Notes: generated from the letters alone by a model not told the origin. A stretch of DNA of 64,000 nucleotides from Corythucha ciliata (GCA_038030265.1 CM075939.1:35197253-35261252); one strand, 5' to 3'. Shown: positions 1-12,829, counted from the stretch's first letter. A program made the numbers and translations.

Positions 1-140
1 CAAAAAAAACAGGCCCCACCCTCAAAAAACCAATTTTGCGGATATTTTTCGCTTAATAAAACGTTTTCGCATGTCGAGAACCTACATTAAAAAATAAATT
101 TCGCTTGTTTTGTAGTTGCTGACAAACCAAATTTGCGGAG
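1..140. repeat. B-type degenerate array, edge copy
   Basis: Three or four loose units with the B core (CCAATTTTGCGG, AATTTCGCTTG, CCAAATTTGCGG) are visible. The same units fill much of the window, for example 36150-37125 and 42740-44640. No open frame or gene signal is seen. Confidence 0.5.
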
Positions 141-463
141 CGGCTTTTTTTTTTTTTTTCAATTCATCAGCTCAACACACTATACATGTTGTATTATACA
201 TGATGTCTTTCTCGGAACGGTTCAGTTGCTGTTTTCGGTTTCGGTTTCATGGACTGACATGACTAACAGGGATATAATTAATTTAAGGGGAAATTTTGGT
301 CTAGTTGGAGTGACGTCATGAATGAAGATACTATGACATAGAATGGGACTAAAACACAAAGAGAAATCAAATTCAAAGAGCTAGAGGTTTTTGAGAATTA
401 GACTAGACTGATCACAGGAGATTTTGTTGACTAGGAGTATTATCACTTCACGATTTCACAGTC

Positions 464-1821
464 TTAATTTATCCTGCAGCGTGCTACTCGATCTCTGATG
501 GAGAAATGGACGGCTCCGGTCACAAAGGCAAGCCTGATGTGGAAACGCCGGAATTTAGTTTCTATGTGCTCCGTTATTGTAGGGACATCGAGCTCTCGAT
601 GAAGTTGAGTGTTTCGCACAAACCATGGGGCGTCTACGCATATGCACAAAATCTTATTTTGATACGATTGCATCCGTTGAATTTTAGAATGGGCGGCTGC
701 ACCCCAGATCTCGCTTCCGTACAGTACCATTGACCGAAGAATAGACGTGTAGAGAAGTATTCCACTTTGCCGTCGCAGTTTGGACTTCCTGTGTAGAATT
801 GAGCTGAGGAGAGCTTGACCAGCGTAGCCCTCGTTCAGTTTCTTATTTATATGTAGTTTCCACGATAACCGCCGATCGAGGTGCACTCCGAGGTACTTAT
901 AATGCTTTGCGAAGCAGGATTCCATGGAATAACGTTTTCTTCAATTATTAATGGATCGGGGTCTGTTGGTCGACGTAAAGTGAAAATTTTTGCTTCACAT
1001 TTTGATGCGTTGATTGGGATTTTCCATCGCTTGAGCTGATTTCATTCATGTCTTTTTGCACGGCGTTCCTTGCCTCGATCAAGTCTGCTTGAGTTGAATA
1101 AACAGCGGTTTCGCCTGTGTAGCTTGCTAGCTCTACGTTTTCTGTGGAGGGTATGTCGCTGACATAAATGTTAAATAACATAGGAGAGAGGACCGAACCC
1201 TGTGGCGTTCCCGACCTCATTTCCCTTAAGGTAGATTTGGAATTATTAATTCTCACATAGAATTTCCGGTCGTTCAGGAAGGACTCGATGCATCCTCGAT
1301 GCAACAATCGTCGCCCGTTAGAGTTTTCTTTCACGCATCCCCAAGCAGATGACTTGGCATTCAGATCGCCTACTAGGAGACAAGGACCAAGGCCCATCAA
1401 TGAAGTTAAGTCTGTTTGAATCAGTATTTTATTCGGAGCTTCGTATACTGTAAAGATATTTACTTTCGGTTGTGTGTGAAGGATTAGTCCGCATGCTTCT
1501 AAATTGTCCAAGGGCGGTATGTGCAGCTCTTCGTGCAGGATAAGGTTCTTTTTTTATAAGAATTAGCAACTCCTCCTCCACGGGTTGATGTAGTCGATCT
1601 TGTCGGATTACAGCATATCCCTCCATTGAGAGTTTATCCTCTCTTTTCAGGTGTGTTTCGGTCATGCACGCGATACTGACTGCGTGGTTATATAAAAATA
1701 TTTTTAGTTCGCTCTGCTTTGTTTTTATTCCTTTGGCATTCCAATTTAACAGAACTATTTCTCGGAGCTTTGGTGTGACACCAGTTTGATGAGACGAATG
1801 TGTAACGTTGTTAAGGTTCAT
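464..1821 (-). pseudogene. LINE ORF2 remnant: endonuclease fused to reverse transcriptase by deletion
   Basis: The frame at 1821-1429 matches the N-terminal AP-endonuclease (LNWNAKGIKTKQSEL, then the conserved TETHL). The frame at 1511-948 holds the endonuclease end (VGDLNAKSSAWGC, NGRRL) and passes within a few residues into the RT palm (SGTPQGSVLSPMLFNIYVSD). The thumb and C-terminal part follow in a third frame at 925-464 (YLGVHLDRRLSW, YGSEIWG). The early RT fingers and motif A are missing between endonuclease and palm, so an internal deletion joined them. The usual F/YADD box reads YTGETAV, losing both catalytic aspartates. It cannot encode a working enzyme. Confidence 0.85.
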
Positions 1822-1970
1822 GGTTAGGGAGGAATTTCGAGAACTCTTTGCTTATTTGGGGCAAATGAGGTTTCACAGCGTCAATGACGAGTTTGATTAT
1901 AGTATTTATGATGTTGGGGACACCACTCGTTGTCGCATTAGAGGTTGAGTCATTGTGTTTGGCGCATTCA

Positions 1971-3010
1971 TCAGTGTAGGAGGCAAACAATGTCTGAGGG
2001 CCACGCGACGTCGTGCGTGGAGTAGCTGGTACCGTCGTCTGCTTGTTGTTTATTTACGTTGTACGTGGCCTCATTTTTTTTGCTGTGACTGATTTTTTTA
2101 AAGTATTCGCAACCTCGATAATTCGCTGGGTGACTTTTCCCGCAATTCACACATATCGCGCTGTCTTCGTTGGATTTAGTGCATGCTTTATAGTGATGGT
2201 TGCCGTCGCATTTTACGCATCGGCTAGGAAGACGGCAGTAGTTCTGCGTATGGTGAAATCTTTGACAGTTTTTACACTGTGGTATTTGCTTGGATTTATT
2301 CCTTGGCTCCACTTGTACGATTGAATACAGTAGTTTTTTGACACGGAAAATATCTTTCGTTTTTTCGACCGTGTTGTCCAACGAGACAAAGCATAGAGGG
2401 GTGAGCTGTTTGTTCTGATTTAAGTAGTATCTTGAGACTGATTTCACAGAAAAACCAGTAGATTGAAGCTCTTCGATGATTTCTTTCTCTGTAATAGATT
2501 GCGGGATGCCTCTGATTGCTACTTCAAGCGTGTTTTTGTTTTTATTGAAGGGTGGTCAATACGTAAAGTAAGGTATTTTCTCTGAGACTAACAATTTTGT
2601 TATTTTGCGGAAGTCCTCTGAGCACTGTAGCATAATCTTTAGTGCATTACTCGTTACTTTCGTGGCGAATTCTTGTTTACAAATAGTTGAAAGGTCGGAG
2701 GTAATACGCTGGTAGTTGAGAGATTTCTGCATAACAAATATATAGGTGGAATTTTGTTGTCCTGTGATGATTTTTGACCCTTCTCAGGGCTACTATTTTT
2801 GTTTACGTTCTCTTCACTGTCTATTTCCAACAGAGAATAGCGATTGCTTGTTGGAATTTGTACGCTTGACGAGAGTGCGAACAGTTTTTTCGATGCTTTG
2901 GGAGAGTCTTGGCTCTTGTGAGCACGTTTCTTTTTATTTGTTTTTGACTCGTGAGATTTGTTGCTCACTATTTTATCTGGGGCTTGGTTTGTGGTTTGAT
3001 TGATTGCCAA
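1971..3010 (-). pseudogene. LINE ORF1 (gag-like, zinc-knuckle) remnant
   Basis: The frame at 3010-2654 is basic and Ser/Lys-rich and ends in a Jockey ORF1-like stretch (NRYSLLEIDSEE, then IPPIYL). The frame at 2447-1971 holds the RNA-recognition/PRE_C2HC-like part followed by three cysteine-histidine knuckles (CKNCQRFHHTQNYC, CVKCDGNHHYKAC, CVNCGKSHPANYRGC). Together they make one ORF1 broken by a frameshift or small loss near 2450-2650. In this family the protein binds element RNA. It lies directly upstream, in minus orientation, of the ORF2 remnant. Confidence 0.8.
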
Positions 3011-3229
3011 GGATTACTTCCATTATGTCTGTATTGGAGAGGGGGGAGACCCCTGATGGTGTACTCATGCCGATGAGCGATGGCCAGGGTAGCGGGAGGG
3101 GATGCAGCGATCTTGTTCTGTATCGTCGTCTCTACACTGAACACACTGAAAAATGAACGTTTGTTTCGGGTACAAAGTTTCAGTTTGCTTATTAGAAATG
3201 AACGGAGATAAAACACGTCTTAACGCATT

Positions 3230-3520
3230 GACCGCTCGGCTCTAACTGGAGCGGCTTAAATTCAGAGATCGATGATTTTTCGCAATAAATAATCATTTTC
3301 GCAGGTTAGAATCGCCGAAAAATCAATTTCTCGGATTTCGCTCTCTAAAATACCGAATTTCGAGGATTTTTCTCGCAAAGGAAAAACGTTTTCCCGGCGG
3401 ATCGGGCTCACTGTGAAATAAGTTAATTAGATGTTGTTGACTGAACAGCCAATTTCGGGAATCGGGTCTCAGAACGCTCAGATTGCGTTCGGTGTCAAGT
3501 CAAGCGTTGGCCCACCCTGG
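3230..3520. repeat. B-type degenerate array fragment
   Basis: Units resembling the B core (AAAATCAATTTCTCGGATTT, CCGAATTTCGAGGATTT) run from the LINE edge to about 3420 and then fade into unrelated AT-rich sequence. No gene is seen. Confidence 0.45.
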
Positions 3521-3529
3521 GAATATTGC

Positions 3530-4690
3530 TTTGCTGGCAACTAAAATCCCCGACATTGGCCTATTCAGTGAGCAAAATCCGTGAAATTTATACGCGAAAC
3601 GCCACGTCTTCGGCATTTACGAGAAAAACCACGCTAAAGGGAAACATTTACGAGGAACATCACAATCTGTTTCGAAAAGGCCGCAGCGCAATGTGTGGGG
3701 AAAAATGTACACGAAATGCACTATTGTGGGCAAAACCCAACATTCGGGGAACCCGAAATTTTGTGACTATGATATTGATTAAGACATTGGAAATATTATG
3801 GTGAAATTACTACATTTCTTGAAAAAATTTGTCAGTTTCACGCAGAAATTGTCTGTTTTAACGTGAAAACTTGCAATTTTAAGGAGAATCGTCAATGTCG
3901 GATTGATTTCATGAGAACATTTTTAGTTTAAAAGGCGACACTTTGATGAGTAAATCGTCAGTTCCACGAGGAAATAGTCATTTTTATTAATGAATTGTCA
4001 ATTTTATGAGGAAATTTTCATTTTTTGTGGGAAACTGTAAATTCGATGCAAAAACTGCCAATTTTGTGAGGAAATCGTCAATTAAACTTCCATGTTGTTA
4101 GGAAATTGCCAATTTTGAGGGAATTGTCTCTTTTATAATGAACTTGCCAGTTGGATTAGGAAATTGTGAATTTCAAGAGGAAAGTGTAGATTTCCTAGAA
4201 ATTGTTAATTTTATGAGGAAATTGTCAATTTTATAATAGAGTTGTCAATTTCAGGCAGAAATTGCCAATTTTCTAGGGAAATTGTCGGTATTATAAGAAA
4301 GTTGTCAATTTTATGGGTTTTTTCTTTAATTTTATGAGATTATTTTCAATTTTATGAGGAAATTGTCAGTTTTTCAAGGGAAATTGTAAACTCTATGAGG
4401 AAACTGCCTCTTTTGTGAGAAATTACTATCACTTTCATGAGTAAATTGTAATTTATCCTCAACAGTTTTATTTTTGGTCCCTCAACTTATAAATTTTGCC
4501 CCATGACTCGATGGGCAACCGTCCTTTCGGTGTTTAGCTGGCTGTCGTTTATTTGGGCTACAAATTTGAATTTTTTAGCGGGCATTGCCGAATGTTTGTG
4601 GAAACTGCCGAACGTTAGTGGAAAATTGGCGAATGTTTGTGGGAATTGCCGAATGTTTGGGAAATTGTCAATTTCATGAATAAATTGTCA
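3530..4690. repeat. D-type degenerate array
   Basis: Roughly 40 imperfect units with the core GGAAATTGTCAATTTTATGA, spaced about 24-32 bases, are clear from about 3800. At 3530-3800 a related but more diverged version is GC-richer, with an incidental 92-codon open frame that I do not regard as a gene. Near 4560-4650 the unit drifts to a GCCGAATGTTTGTGGAAACT form. Confidence 0.7.
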
Positions 4691-4699
4691 AATTTCGGG

Positions 4700-4805
4700 G
4701 ATTTTTTTGCCAGCAAACCAATTTTGCTCGGCGGGCCTGTAATTCAGATAACGATTACGCTGATTTTTTGCACTATAACACCCGATTTTAGCTGGTTTCA
4801 CTCCA

Positions 4806-4839
<34 letters not shown>

Positions 4840-6594
4840 AATAACGCTCTCTAAAAACCATTTTCACGGGGTTTTGTCACAATAAAACTGTATTAGCTTA
4901 CTAAAACAATTTTCGAGGTCACACTCGCTCAAAAACTATTTTAGTGAAAACCAATTTCCCGGATTCTTATATAATCGCGGATTTTTGGGGGGCAAAAACC
5001 CAGTATTGCTGTATTTTGCACACTAACATACGTACCATTTTGGCGGGTATGGCTCATTGAATAACCTCTTTTGTGGGTTTTAAATACTAATTTACACATC
5101 TTTAGCCCCTGAGCCAGGCAGGTCCCAGTCTCTTTCCTAAGACTAAGAGGTACGCGCTTGTTGCTAGGACTGCAACTTGACAGTTTCTAGGCCTGTGTGA
5201 GTTCCAGACGATTAACTATTCGTCCTGACGTTGGAAGGGTCCGGATTTAGCGTCTCAGGGAACTAAAATTTGCAGTTGAGCCCAATGAAGTATCAATTTC
5301 TGGAGGCAAAAGTTATCAGTTTTTGGACAGAAAATACGAAATAGAAGACTACAAATGACAGTTTTTCAGCAAATATTTAGTTTTCAATGGATAATTACCG
5401 TTTCTGTGCAAATTCATTATGTATGATCACGAATTGACGATATCCAGGTCCTGATACCCGCTTGTATACGCTTGTAAAAAGGCAATGGTACATCTGAAAG
5501 TTTCCCCAGTGAAGCTGCCCACCCCTCAAGCGCTGGCTACGCCCCTGTATCACCGTGAGTCAAAGTAGATTCAAGCTTCGCGTCTCGAGTCTATGCTATC
5601 GATCAATATCATCTCGCCACTGGGATCGGCGAAAATGGACTGCCGGCATAAGCGTACCTATAATGTTCCCGCGAACCGAACTGTCCAAAGGAAATTTTAA
5701 TATCGTCATTATGTATACCTACTACCTTTTTGTAATAATCGTCTAAAGTAATACTGTGTCCAGCAGTGTGGTTAGACACTTCGCAAAATACGTAGCCCTT
5801 ACATTACGAAGAGCCTAGTTCCTGTATAGGCGCTCATGATTTGAGCGATTTCGCCCATGGTTGAACCAATTCCTTGAACTCGCGCCTCTCAAATACTAGT
5901 GAAGCTGACGTTCATAATTATCGAGACGGTTAAAAATATGACGCTTTTAACGTGTTTATTTCCATTAATTGCTCAAGAGAAGAGGGGATGTACAAAATGA
6001 GAGCCAAAGAAATAGAGAGCAGTGGCGATCTGCAATGATTCCGTGATGACCACTCATTCAGATTCAGATCTATTCTCTCCGCCTTTTTGTGTTTACGTTT
6101 TGATTCTTTTTACTCCCTTCAGTCAGTGTAGTGCATTGTTGTTCAACTAATGACATAATTCATTACCGTGAGCCAACAAGATGACGAGTCATTTTCTTCC
6201 TTGGAAGCTCGCTTTGAATTGGGGAGGGGTTCCTTAATTCAAGAAGACGGTTTTGTCGGTTTACAGACTATTTTTTCACTTCAGGGTTTTTCGACCGTTT
6301 TTCCTTGTCAAGCGGAAGAGTAGGACGTTTGAGACAAGTTTTGCTAGTTGGAAGAAGGAAAATGTGTAATTTTAACGCTTTTGATTAAAACAATAAACAT
6401 ACTCGAAAAACATTGGGTTTTACAAGTACTCAAATCCTTTTGAAGCGGGGATGGAATTATCTTTTCTTTTTTTGAGAGAGAACGGCGCCAGATAAAAAAG
6501 GAAGAGGAACTTGCGCGAAATTGTTATTTTAAATTTTTTTACGTGGCAGTTGGAAAGGTGTTCTGGACACATTGAGCTCAAAAATAACGATAGC
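4700..6594. other. Intergenic stretch upstream of the OATP gene
   Basis: It holds an A run of about 30 bases (4807-4836), a few B-like units (4840-5070) and otherwise unique AT-rich DNA. No convincing coding region is seen. The OATP promoter and any untranslated 5' exon should lie at its right end, but no clear TATA or initiator could be picked out. Confidence 0.4.
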
Positions 6595-9500
6595 ATGGAG
6601 CAGCGGGCGACTGGTGAAGGAGGTGAAGGTGAAACAAAAGGAGTAGAAGAAGCGGAATTGAGGCTACTGAATGAGAGACAAACGGATGATCACAGGTATT
6701 TTCGAACTGTAATTAACGAGTTTGTTTATCTATAAAGTCAATATTTCCATTAGTGACGATAGAAATTCTATTTTTTCTCGTCTCTGAATCATTATTCTTA
6801 AAGCTTCCTGTCATTAAAGAAAGTCGAAAAACAGTTAAAGCGGGCGATGAAAATTCTGGCTCACACTTTGTCAGTGTTTTATTCTTCCACTTCAGCGTTT
6901 CCTGCAGAATGGACCATGAAGATTTTTTCTGAAAATGTTCCTCCAACTGTGACAAAAGGTGTTGCTGGTGATAATTTACTTCAAAGACAATTTTAAATGA
7001 TTAAATTCGCTCAATTGTGGTCCTTATATAACATTAACCTTTAAACAGAGCGAAGGAATTATTAAAGTAAATTGGCATTGACAATGACTTTCAAAATTTA
7101 AAAACCAATAAAACTAACAAGTATAGTTGGTAGACAGGTACTTGAGGTTATTCAAAGAATTCCACAATCGCTATCGCAATGTTCGATGAAAACAATGATG
7201 ATACAAATCTATAATAATATTTACTGACAATGAGAAGCGTCAGGAGACGTTCATGTTCCTATCAGGAAATGGACAAAGTATTGCCTGACAAACGTCATTC
7301 AGGAGTGAATCATCGGTACAACATTCATAGATAAGTCAAATGATTAACTCCTTTATGTATATGTGGATTTCGCGCAAGCTGAACAAACAATTAGTTGAAT
7401 GCTACACAAGTCTACCGAAATTTCGTGTTGTCATTTTTAATCTCATGAGTATCTTTACTCAAGTAATTATATTTGGTGGATTCTTTTTTCTTTATACTTA
7501 TCTTTTATGCCCATCCCTCAACGAAAATTACAAAGTCCCAAATGCTGCAGGTGAGGCATCAGTCTATGAGCTAGCCTATGACGCAAGTTTTTTGAGAGCG
7601 TGAGAAAATATGTATCTTTGAGCTTAGATGACCCTATCAACGTCCGTAGATATAGGGTCATCTAAGCTCAATATTATTCAATTAATTGTCGGACATATAT
7701 GTAGGAAAAGTGAAATATGTATCTGTAAATGTTGTAATCTTACAATTACACGACACACAGGACAGGGTAAATTGGCGCAGTCGGGGCCACCTATAACCTA
7801 GGGATCCGTACCCAGTAAGATAAACAACAAACTTCCTTTCCCTACGGGAACATGTAAATAAAAAGGGCCGAAACTCGAAATTTTGCTGTCAGTAAGACAC
7901 GAAACTTACACTAACACAAGACTTAAGACCTAAAACTTGCGGTAATTTGGCTTAATTTAATACCCGAACTAGCAATCTCAATTTTGAGCGCTTAACGTGG
8001 CAATTACGCGGCTATTCGTTAGGTTATGGTCAAGGTCGGGGCTGGCCAGGCTGAGGTCCGGTCCGGGCTCACTAAGCAAAAAAATGGCCTCACACTTCCG
8101 CAATTTCGTTTGAATTATACCGTGTGGAACTTTGTAATTAAGCCTAGAAAGCCATCAGCTGCTTAAAAAACCAATAAAATTCCCATTTGCCCCAAAAAAT
8201 GTTCAAATCGCAGATTTTCGTCAGGGCTATATACAAAAATTAATGAATAAATATAAAACAAAAACGAAACATTCAAATTCGCGAATTTAAAGACCTGGAA
8301 CTAGCAATTTCGCAGATATTTTTATACCCGAAACATGCAAATTCGTAGTTTTAGCGTCGAAAGATATGATTTTGTGGCTATATTTGCAAGGCGGGGCCCG
8401 GCATCCACGGTGGCCAAAAACAAAATCCTCGAAACTTTGAAATTGCCAAATTATCAAGTGAAACGGGCAAAGTTGTGAATTGCAGGCAGGAAACTCCCAA
8501 TTTCGCTTATATTTGTTTGCTTAAAAAAAAATGTTGCGAATTTGCAATATTTCGTCGGGGTGCTGTCGTGAGTGGCTTGCAAAACATGAACATTTTTTCT
8601 GTAGAAAATATGTTTTTCGGGCGGAATTAAAAGATTATTTGAGTTTTTAAGGCCAAACCCGGGATATTTGGGTTTTTTGTGAGACAGAATCACGAAAAAA
8701 AGTGGTTTATAAGTGTGTAAAATCCACGTTATTGTAATGGTTTTATGAAAGAGGCAATCCCGCAAAATTAGAAAAAGAAGGGCAAGAAGAAAATAGAAGC
8801 CTAAACGCTAAAAATAAATCGACAACCTGCGAAATTGGGTTTTGCAGCAAACCAAAACCCTCAAAATTGTTTTTTTTTTTTTTGAGCTCTCGAAAATGTG
8901 TTTTACTTTTTGTTTTTTAAATTATGGGCGAAATTAGTTTTTGAATTAGACAACTCAACTAGATTGGGTTTCCAGCAGCAAACAACCGCGAAATAGGTAG
9001 CTTTTTTTGTTGAGAAAAATCCGAAAAATTGTTTATTTTTTTAGTGAATTAAACCAGCCAAAATCGGTCATTAGAGCGAAAAATCAACAAAAACGGTCCC
9101 AGAATTGGAGCACCCCGCGAAATTGGTTTGTCAGCAACAAAAATCCGCGAAATGGGTTTATTAGTGAACCCGATGCACGAAATGAGGTTTTAGTCCGCAA
9201 AATCCAAAAATAGTCCCTGAATTTGGGCACCCCGTGAAATGTTTCTAGCTTCTAAAACTGGACCCAATTATGCATAATAGTATAATGTATTTTCCTTCGT
9301 TTGTTTAGGAATTACGGCTGCGGAGTCGGCCCATTCCGACCCAGATGGCTTTTAAGGTTCGCCACACCCCGGTGGTTCGTAGTCATTTTCGGCATTTTGG
9401 GCACGATACAAGCCATGGCCACTGTTTATTTTACCGCCACTCTAACCACAATGGAGCGACGCTTCGCAATTTCAAGCAAAACCTCTGGTTAGTTTTTTTT

Positions 9501-11890
9501 AATTCTCTACATTATAACGATAAGTAAAACAATCAGTAAATAATAAATATTTTCGCCTTAAAGGTTTCATGTTAGCGGGCAATGAAATCAGCCAAATTCT
9601 GTTCTCTTTGGTTCTATCCTACGCCGGTGGTCAACGAAATCGACCAGTGTGGCTATCATGGGGAGTTGCCATCTCAGCTCTATCATGTTTCGTTCTGACT
9701 CTTCCTCACATAATTTACGGTCCCGGGGAGAAAGCTCTGTCCTTAACAAAAGAGTATGGCTCGTTCACGGCCAATAGAACAATTTTCGACTCAAGTACGA
9801 ACCTTTCAATAATTGAAACTATTTTACACAGTTGAGAAATAATTTTCGTTTGTAATCGTAGGAGTGAAGGGTATTTGTACAAGCGAAGTAAGCCCTTCGG
9901 AATGCGGTGGCGGTGACTCATCAATCATGCCCCCCATTCTGGTTTTTATTTCGCAATTTGTACTCGGCATAGGAACGACGCTGTACCACGCTCTTGGTCA
10001 AACGTATTTGGACGACAATACCAAAAAAAAGAACACTCCTCTTTTACTCGGTATTTTCCCCAAACCGCAAGCTGACAACTCTTCAAACTAACAGTCTCAT
10101 TAATTTTAGCCGTGACGTTATCCCTCAGGACCATTGGGCCTGCTTTTTCATTCATTCTAGGATGGCTTTGTTTGAGCCTCTACGTGGATCCTTCTCTTAC
10201 GCCCACTATAAATAAGAGAGACCCCAGATGGATCGGCGCTTGGTGGCTCGGTATTAAAGAAATGTAGGACCGTGAATGAATTGTGCGGCTCAATCCTCAA
10301 CTTTTTGTAGGCTGGGTTATTCTGGGCTCAACGATGTTGTTAACCGCCATTCTCATCGCCATGTTTCCAAAAGTGCTTCCTCAAAGAGCCGCCACAAAAA
10401 AAGTTTCAACGGTGAATGGGCAAGCCTCGGTACAATATCGGGTGAAAACGACGAAACCACCTCCTATGAAAGGTGTTACAGCACTCAAACTTGTTACAGT
10501 ACGGGTCTTTATTGTTTAATTTATTTTACCAGACTTTCCTGTCGCATTGAAAAGGCTACTAAGGAACAAGATTTTAGTCGTCAACATTTTGGGAAGCGTA
10601 CTGTACGTTCTAGGGGCGTCAAGTTACATTTCTTTTATGGCCAAATACATCGAGGTACAATTTGAAAAGAGCGCTGCTACTGCTAATGTCGCAGTCGGTA
10701 AGTTTTCAAGTTGACAAAGTTAAATTCCATTTCTAAACTTCATCTCACGAAAAAGGGCCTGGTATTTTCATCGCAACGGTGTTCGGGTTCATACTATCAG
10801 GTGTTGTGATCACAAAATTCAAGCCGAGGGCCTCATACGTCCTCGGTTGGAACGTAATCGTTGGGGTGGCTTTCGTCTTGGGTGAAGTCCTCATAGCGTT
10901 TGTAAGTTGTAAAAACACGAATCTCGTAGGGTTCAATTCAACTAATAATAGGTAAGCTGATAAATAATATTTTGCTTCGAAATTTCTATTTTTCCATTAT
11001 CATTCACAGTCTGAGTATAATAAATTCTTGCAATGCTGGATGCGGTTGTGAAAATTTGCAGTATTCACCAGTTTGTCTTGTGGAGAAACAATTGACGTTT
11101 TACAGCGCCTGTCACGCTGGATGTCGCACGGCGACCACTATTAACGGCACGGTACGGTCAAAGTCGCTAATAGAAAGATATAATACTGAGTTTAATAAAC
11201 TGTCGTTCCGCACACAGAAAGCGTACGAGAATTGCGCTTGCATCCCGGGCGACGTGTTGAACGATCCGTCGAACCTTTTTCCCGATCCAAGACGTTTCGT
11301 CAACTACGCTATGCCGCTTAAAGATGGACCCTGCCCGTCGGAATGTGGACGCTCGTTTCAGACAATGATTATCATTGCTTGCCTGATCAATTTCATGGGA
11401 GCGAGCGGTAAAATAGGAAACATTTTAGTTAATTACAGGTAAATATTTTCAAAATAATAATTATTTCGTTGAGAAATGTCAACTATTAACCACCACGCTC
11501 CTTACTTAGATCTGTTAAGCCAGAAGACAAATCATTGGCTCAAGGTCTTGTTTTGCTCATATTGAGCATTGTTGCCTTCATTCCCGGGCCCATAATTTTT
11601 GGTTACATAATCGGTAAGAGAACTGCTGCTTCAGGATGATCGACCTATTAATTCATTCAAAATACATTCCAGACGCTACGTGTATCATTTGGGATACGAG
11701 TTGTAAAAAGCGAGGAAATTGTTGGTTTTACAACCGAACATCGTTCAGAATGAACTTGAACTTTACTTCAGCGATGTTTACTGTCGTGGGCGTTATCTTG
11801 GATATTTTCGTGTGGTATTGGGGACGGGATTTAAGGTTGTACGACGATGAAGGAGGTTTTAGGAAGAGGCCGGAGAGCACAAGACTGTAG
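6595..11890 (+). CDS. Organic anion transporting polypeptide (OATP/SLCO), insect Oatp74D-like
   Basis: Twelve-membrane-span plasma-membrane importer of large organic anions. Coding exons: 6595-6695, 9309-9487, 9564-9794, 9862-10050, 10110-10250, 10311-10472, 10533-10697, 10756-10951, 11010-11438, 11510-11613, 11673-11890. They sum to 2115 bases (704 residues plus stop); all phases agree and borders are GT-AG. The family signature RWIGAWWLG is encoded at the exon 5/6 junction. Other landmarks are [20 protein letters not shown] in exon 2, [19 protein letters not shown] in exon 3, [10 protein letters not shown] in exon 4, and a Kazal-type cysteine-rich extracellular loop in exon 9. The first in-frame ATG gives a short acidic cytoplasmic N-terminus, as is usual. 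Intron 1 (2.6 kb) is repeat-rich; the others are 59-76 bases. Exon 3 wording recalls insect Oatp74D, the ecdysone importer in Drosophila, but other insect OATPs are close, so the subfamily is an inference. Confidence 0.93.
7618..7671. repeat. Perfect 20-bp inverted repeat (hairpin)
   Basis: Arms 7618-7637 and 7652-7671 are exact reverse complements (TTGAGCTTAGATGACCCTAT) around a 14-base loop. It lies in OATP intron 1. It could be the core of a small fold-back element; the stem is short and lacks the mismatches typical of an animal microRNA precursor. Confidence 0.8.
7773..7789 (+). other. Possible LTR-retrotransposon primer-binding site remnant
   Basis: TGGCGCAGTCGGGGCCA resembles the TGGCGCAGTCGG primer-binding sites that follow the 5' LTR of some Gypsy-type elements. 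The preceding bases end in AT-rich DNA that could be an LTR end, but no second LTR or coding region was recognised nearby. Weak call. Confidence 0.25.
8150..9250. repeat. Degenerate AT-rich array within OATP intron 1
   Basis: Loose units of the form AATCCGCGAAATTGG then TTTTTTAGTGAA (C type, reverse complement of B) are clearest at 8820-9240; a looser version (AAATTCGCGAATTTAAAGAC) begins near 8150. The array ends about 60 bases before coding exon 2. No coding signal is seen. Confidence 0.5.
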
Positions 11891-12795
11891 GCTTGCCGTG
11901 AAATTGAAAGCTTTAAATATTTTAAGGATTAATCGAATCTTTTTGTAACATTCCAACTATAATACAATCTAATTTATTGACTTTTTTTCATTTTGTTTGT
12001 GTTTCTTTTTTTTCTCTCGAATCGATGCCGCATAATTGTACACACAGGTGAGAGGTGTGAGTGATGTACATGATTGACACTAAACTTAGTATAATGACTC
12101 ATTCCTGTGACGAGTCATTTTTTTACGACCATGGCATTGTTCATACTAATACTACTAAATCTGCGTTTTAACATTCTTATTTTCCTCATTGTTGGGGCTG
12201 AGAAGGTTCTGTTGCATCGCTGCTGTGGAACGACGATGATTATGAGACCATTCACAGAGTCACAGAGATTCAAAGACCTTTCGATCTCTAAATTTCAAAA
12301 AAGATTCTTGCCTTTTGGTTTCAAAAGCGTTCTAAACGGCGTCAAAATCAGGGCTGCCGCTCTTATAAATATCACGTTTGTAAAGGCCTAAAACTTTTGA
12401 TTTTCTTTGTAAATCATCAACTATGAACTCAACGAATGAAGCTCGTATACAGCCCTGCCTTTCGACATTGTCCTTTATTGTTGTTTTTTATAGCTGGGGT
12501 TCCAACTATGGGGGAACTTGAAGTTCACTTGAATAATGCGCCTCATTCTTTTACAATGTCGTCCTAAGGACACTGAAGGTGAAAATATATCACTGAATTT
12601 TTAGATAGATTCGATGCTACCCGACTTGAAATTCCAAATACTTAATCAATTAAAATTCAATCATTTTGTTGCTCGTTATTCATTTTTCTCCGTTTTTATT
12701 CAATATTTAATTCAGACGTGTGAATCTCTAGCGGGCAAAAAAATAACGGAAAATGTTAAATGGTCCCCCCACACTCTGCATTTCAGCGGGATTCC

Positions 12796-12829
<34 letters not shown>

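Larger units (their letters stand above)
145..3216 (-). mobile_element. Decayed Jockey-type LINE retrotransposon
   Basis: Read on the minus strand the order is gag-like ORF1 (3010 to 1971), then endonuclease and reverse-transcriptase pieces (1821 to 464), then about 300 bases without an ORF. A 15-base T run at 145-159 on the plus strand would be the poly(A) tail of a minus-strand LINE. ORF1 with Jockey-style zinc knuckles followed by an AP-endonuclease and RT is the layout of the Jockey clade. The coding parts are broken by frameshifts and an internal deletion, so the copy is dead. I did not find a convincing target-site duplication, so both ends are approximate. Confidence 0.75.

Noticed and set aside
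3800..4690. D array considered as a CRISPR-like repeat series
   Set aside because: Units are degenerate, there are no constant spacers, and the window is eukaryotic.
7618..7671. Perfect hairpin as a microRNA gene
   Set aside because: The stem is only 20 bp with no bulges or lower stem and no known microRNA seed could be recognised; kept only as a hairpin.
9345..9527. Second open frame overlapping OATP exon 2
   Set aside because: The frame continuing the conserved OATP sequence with matching splice phases is the other one.
12107..12391. 94-codon frame downstream of the OATP gene
   Set aside because: No recognisable domain, no splice partners and an ordinary length for chance in this composition.
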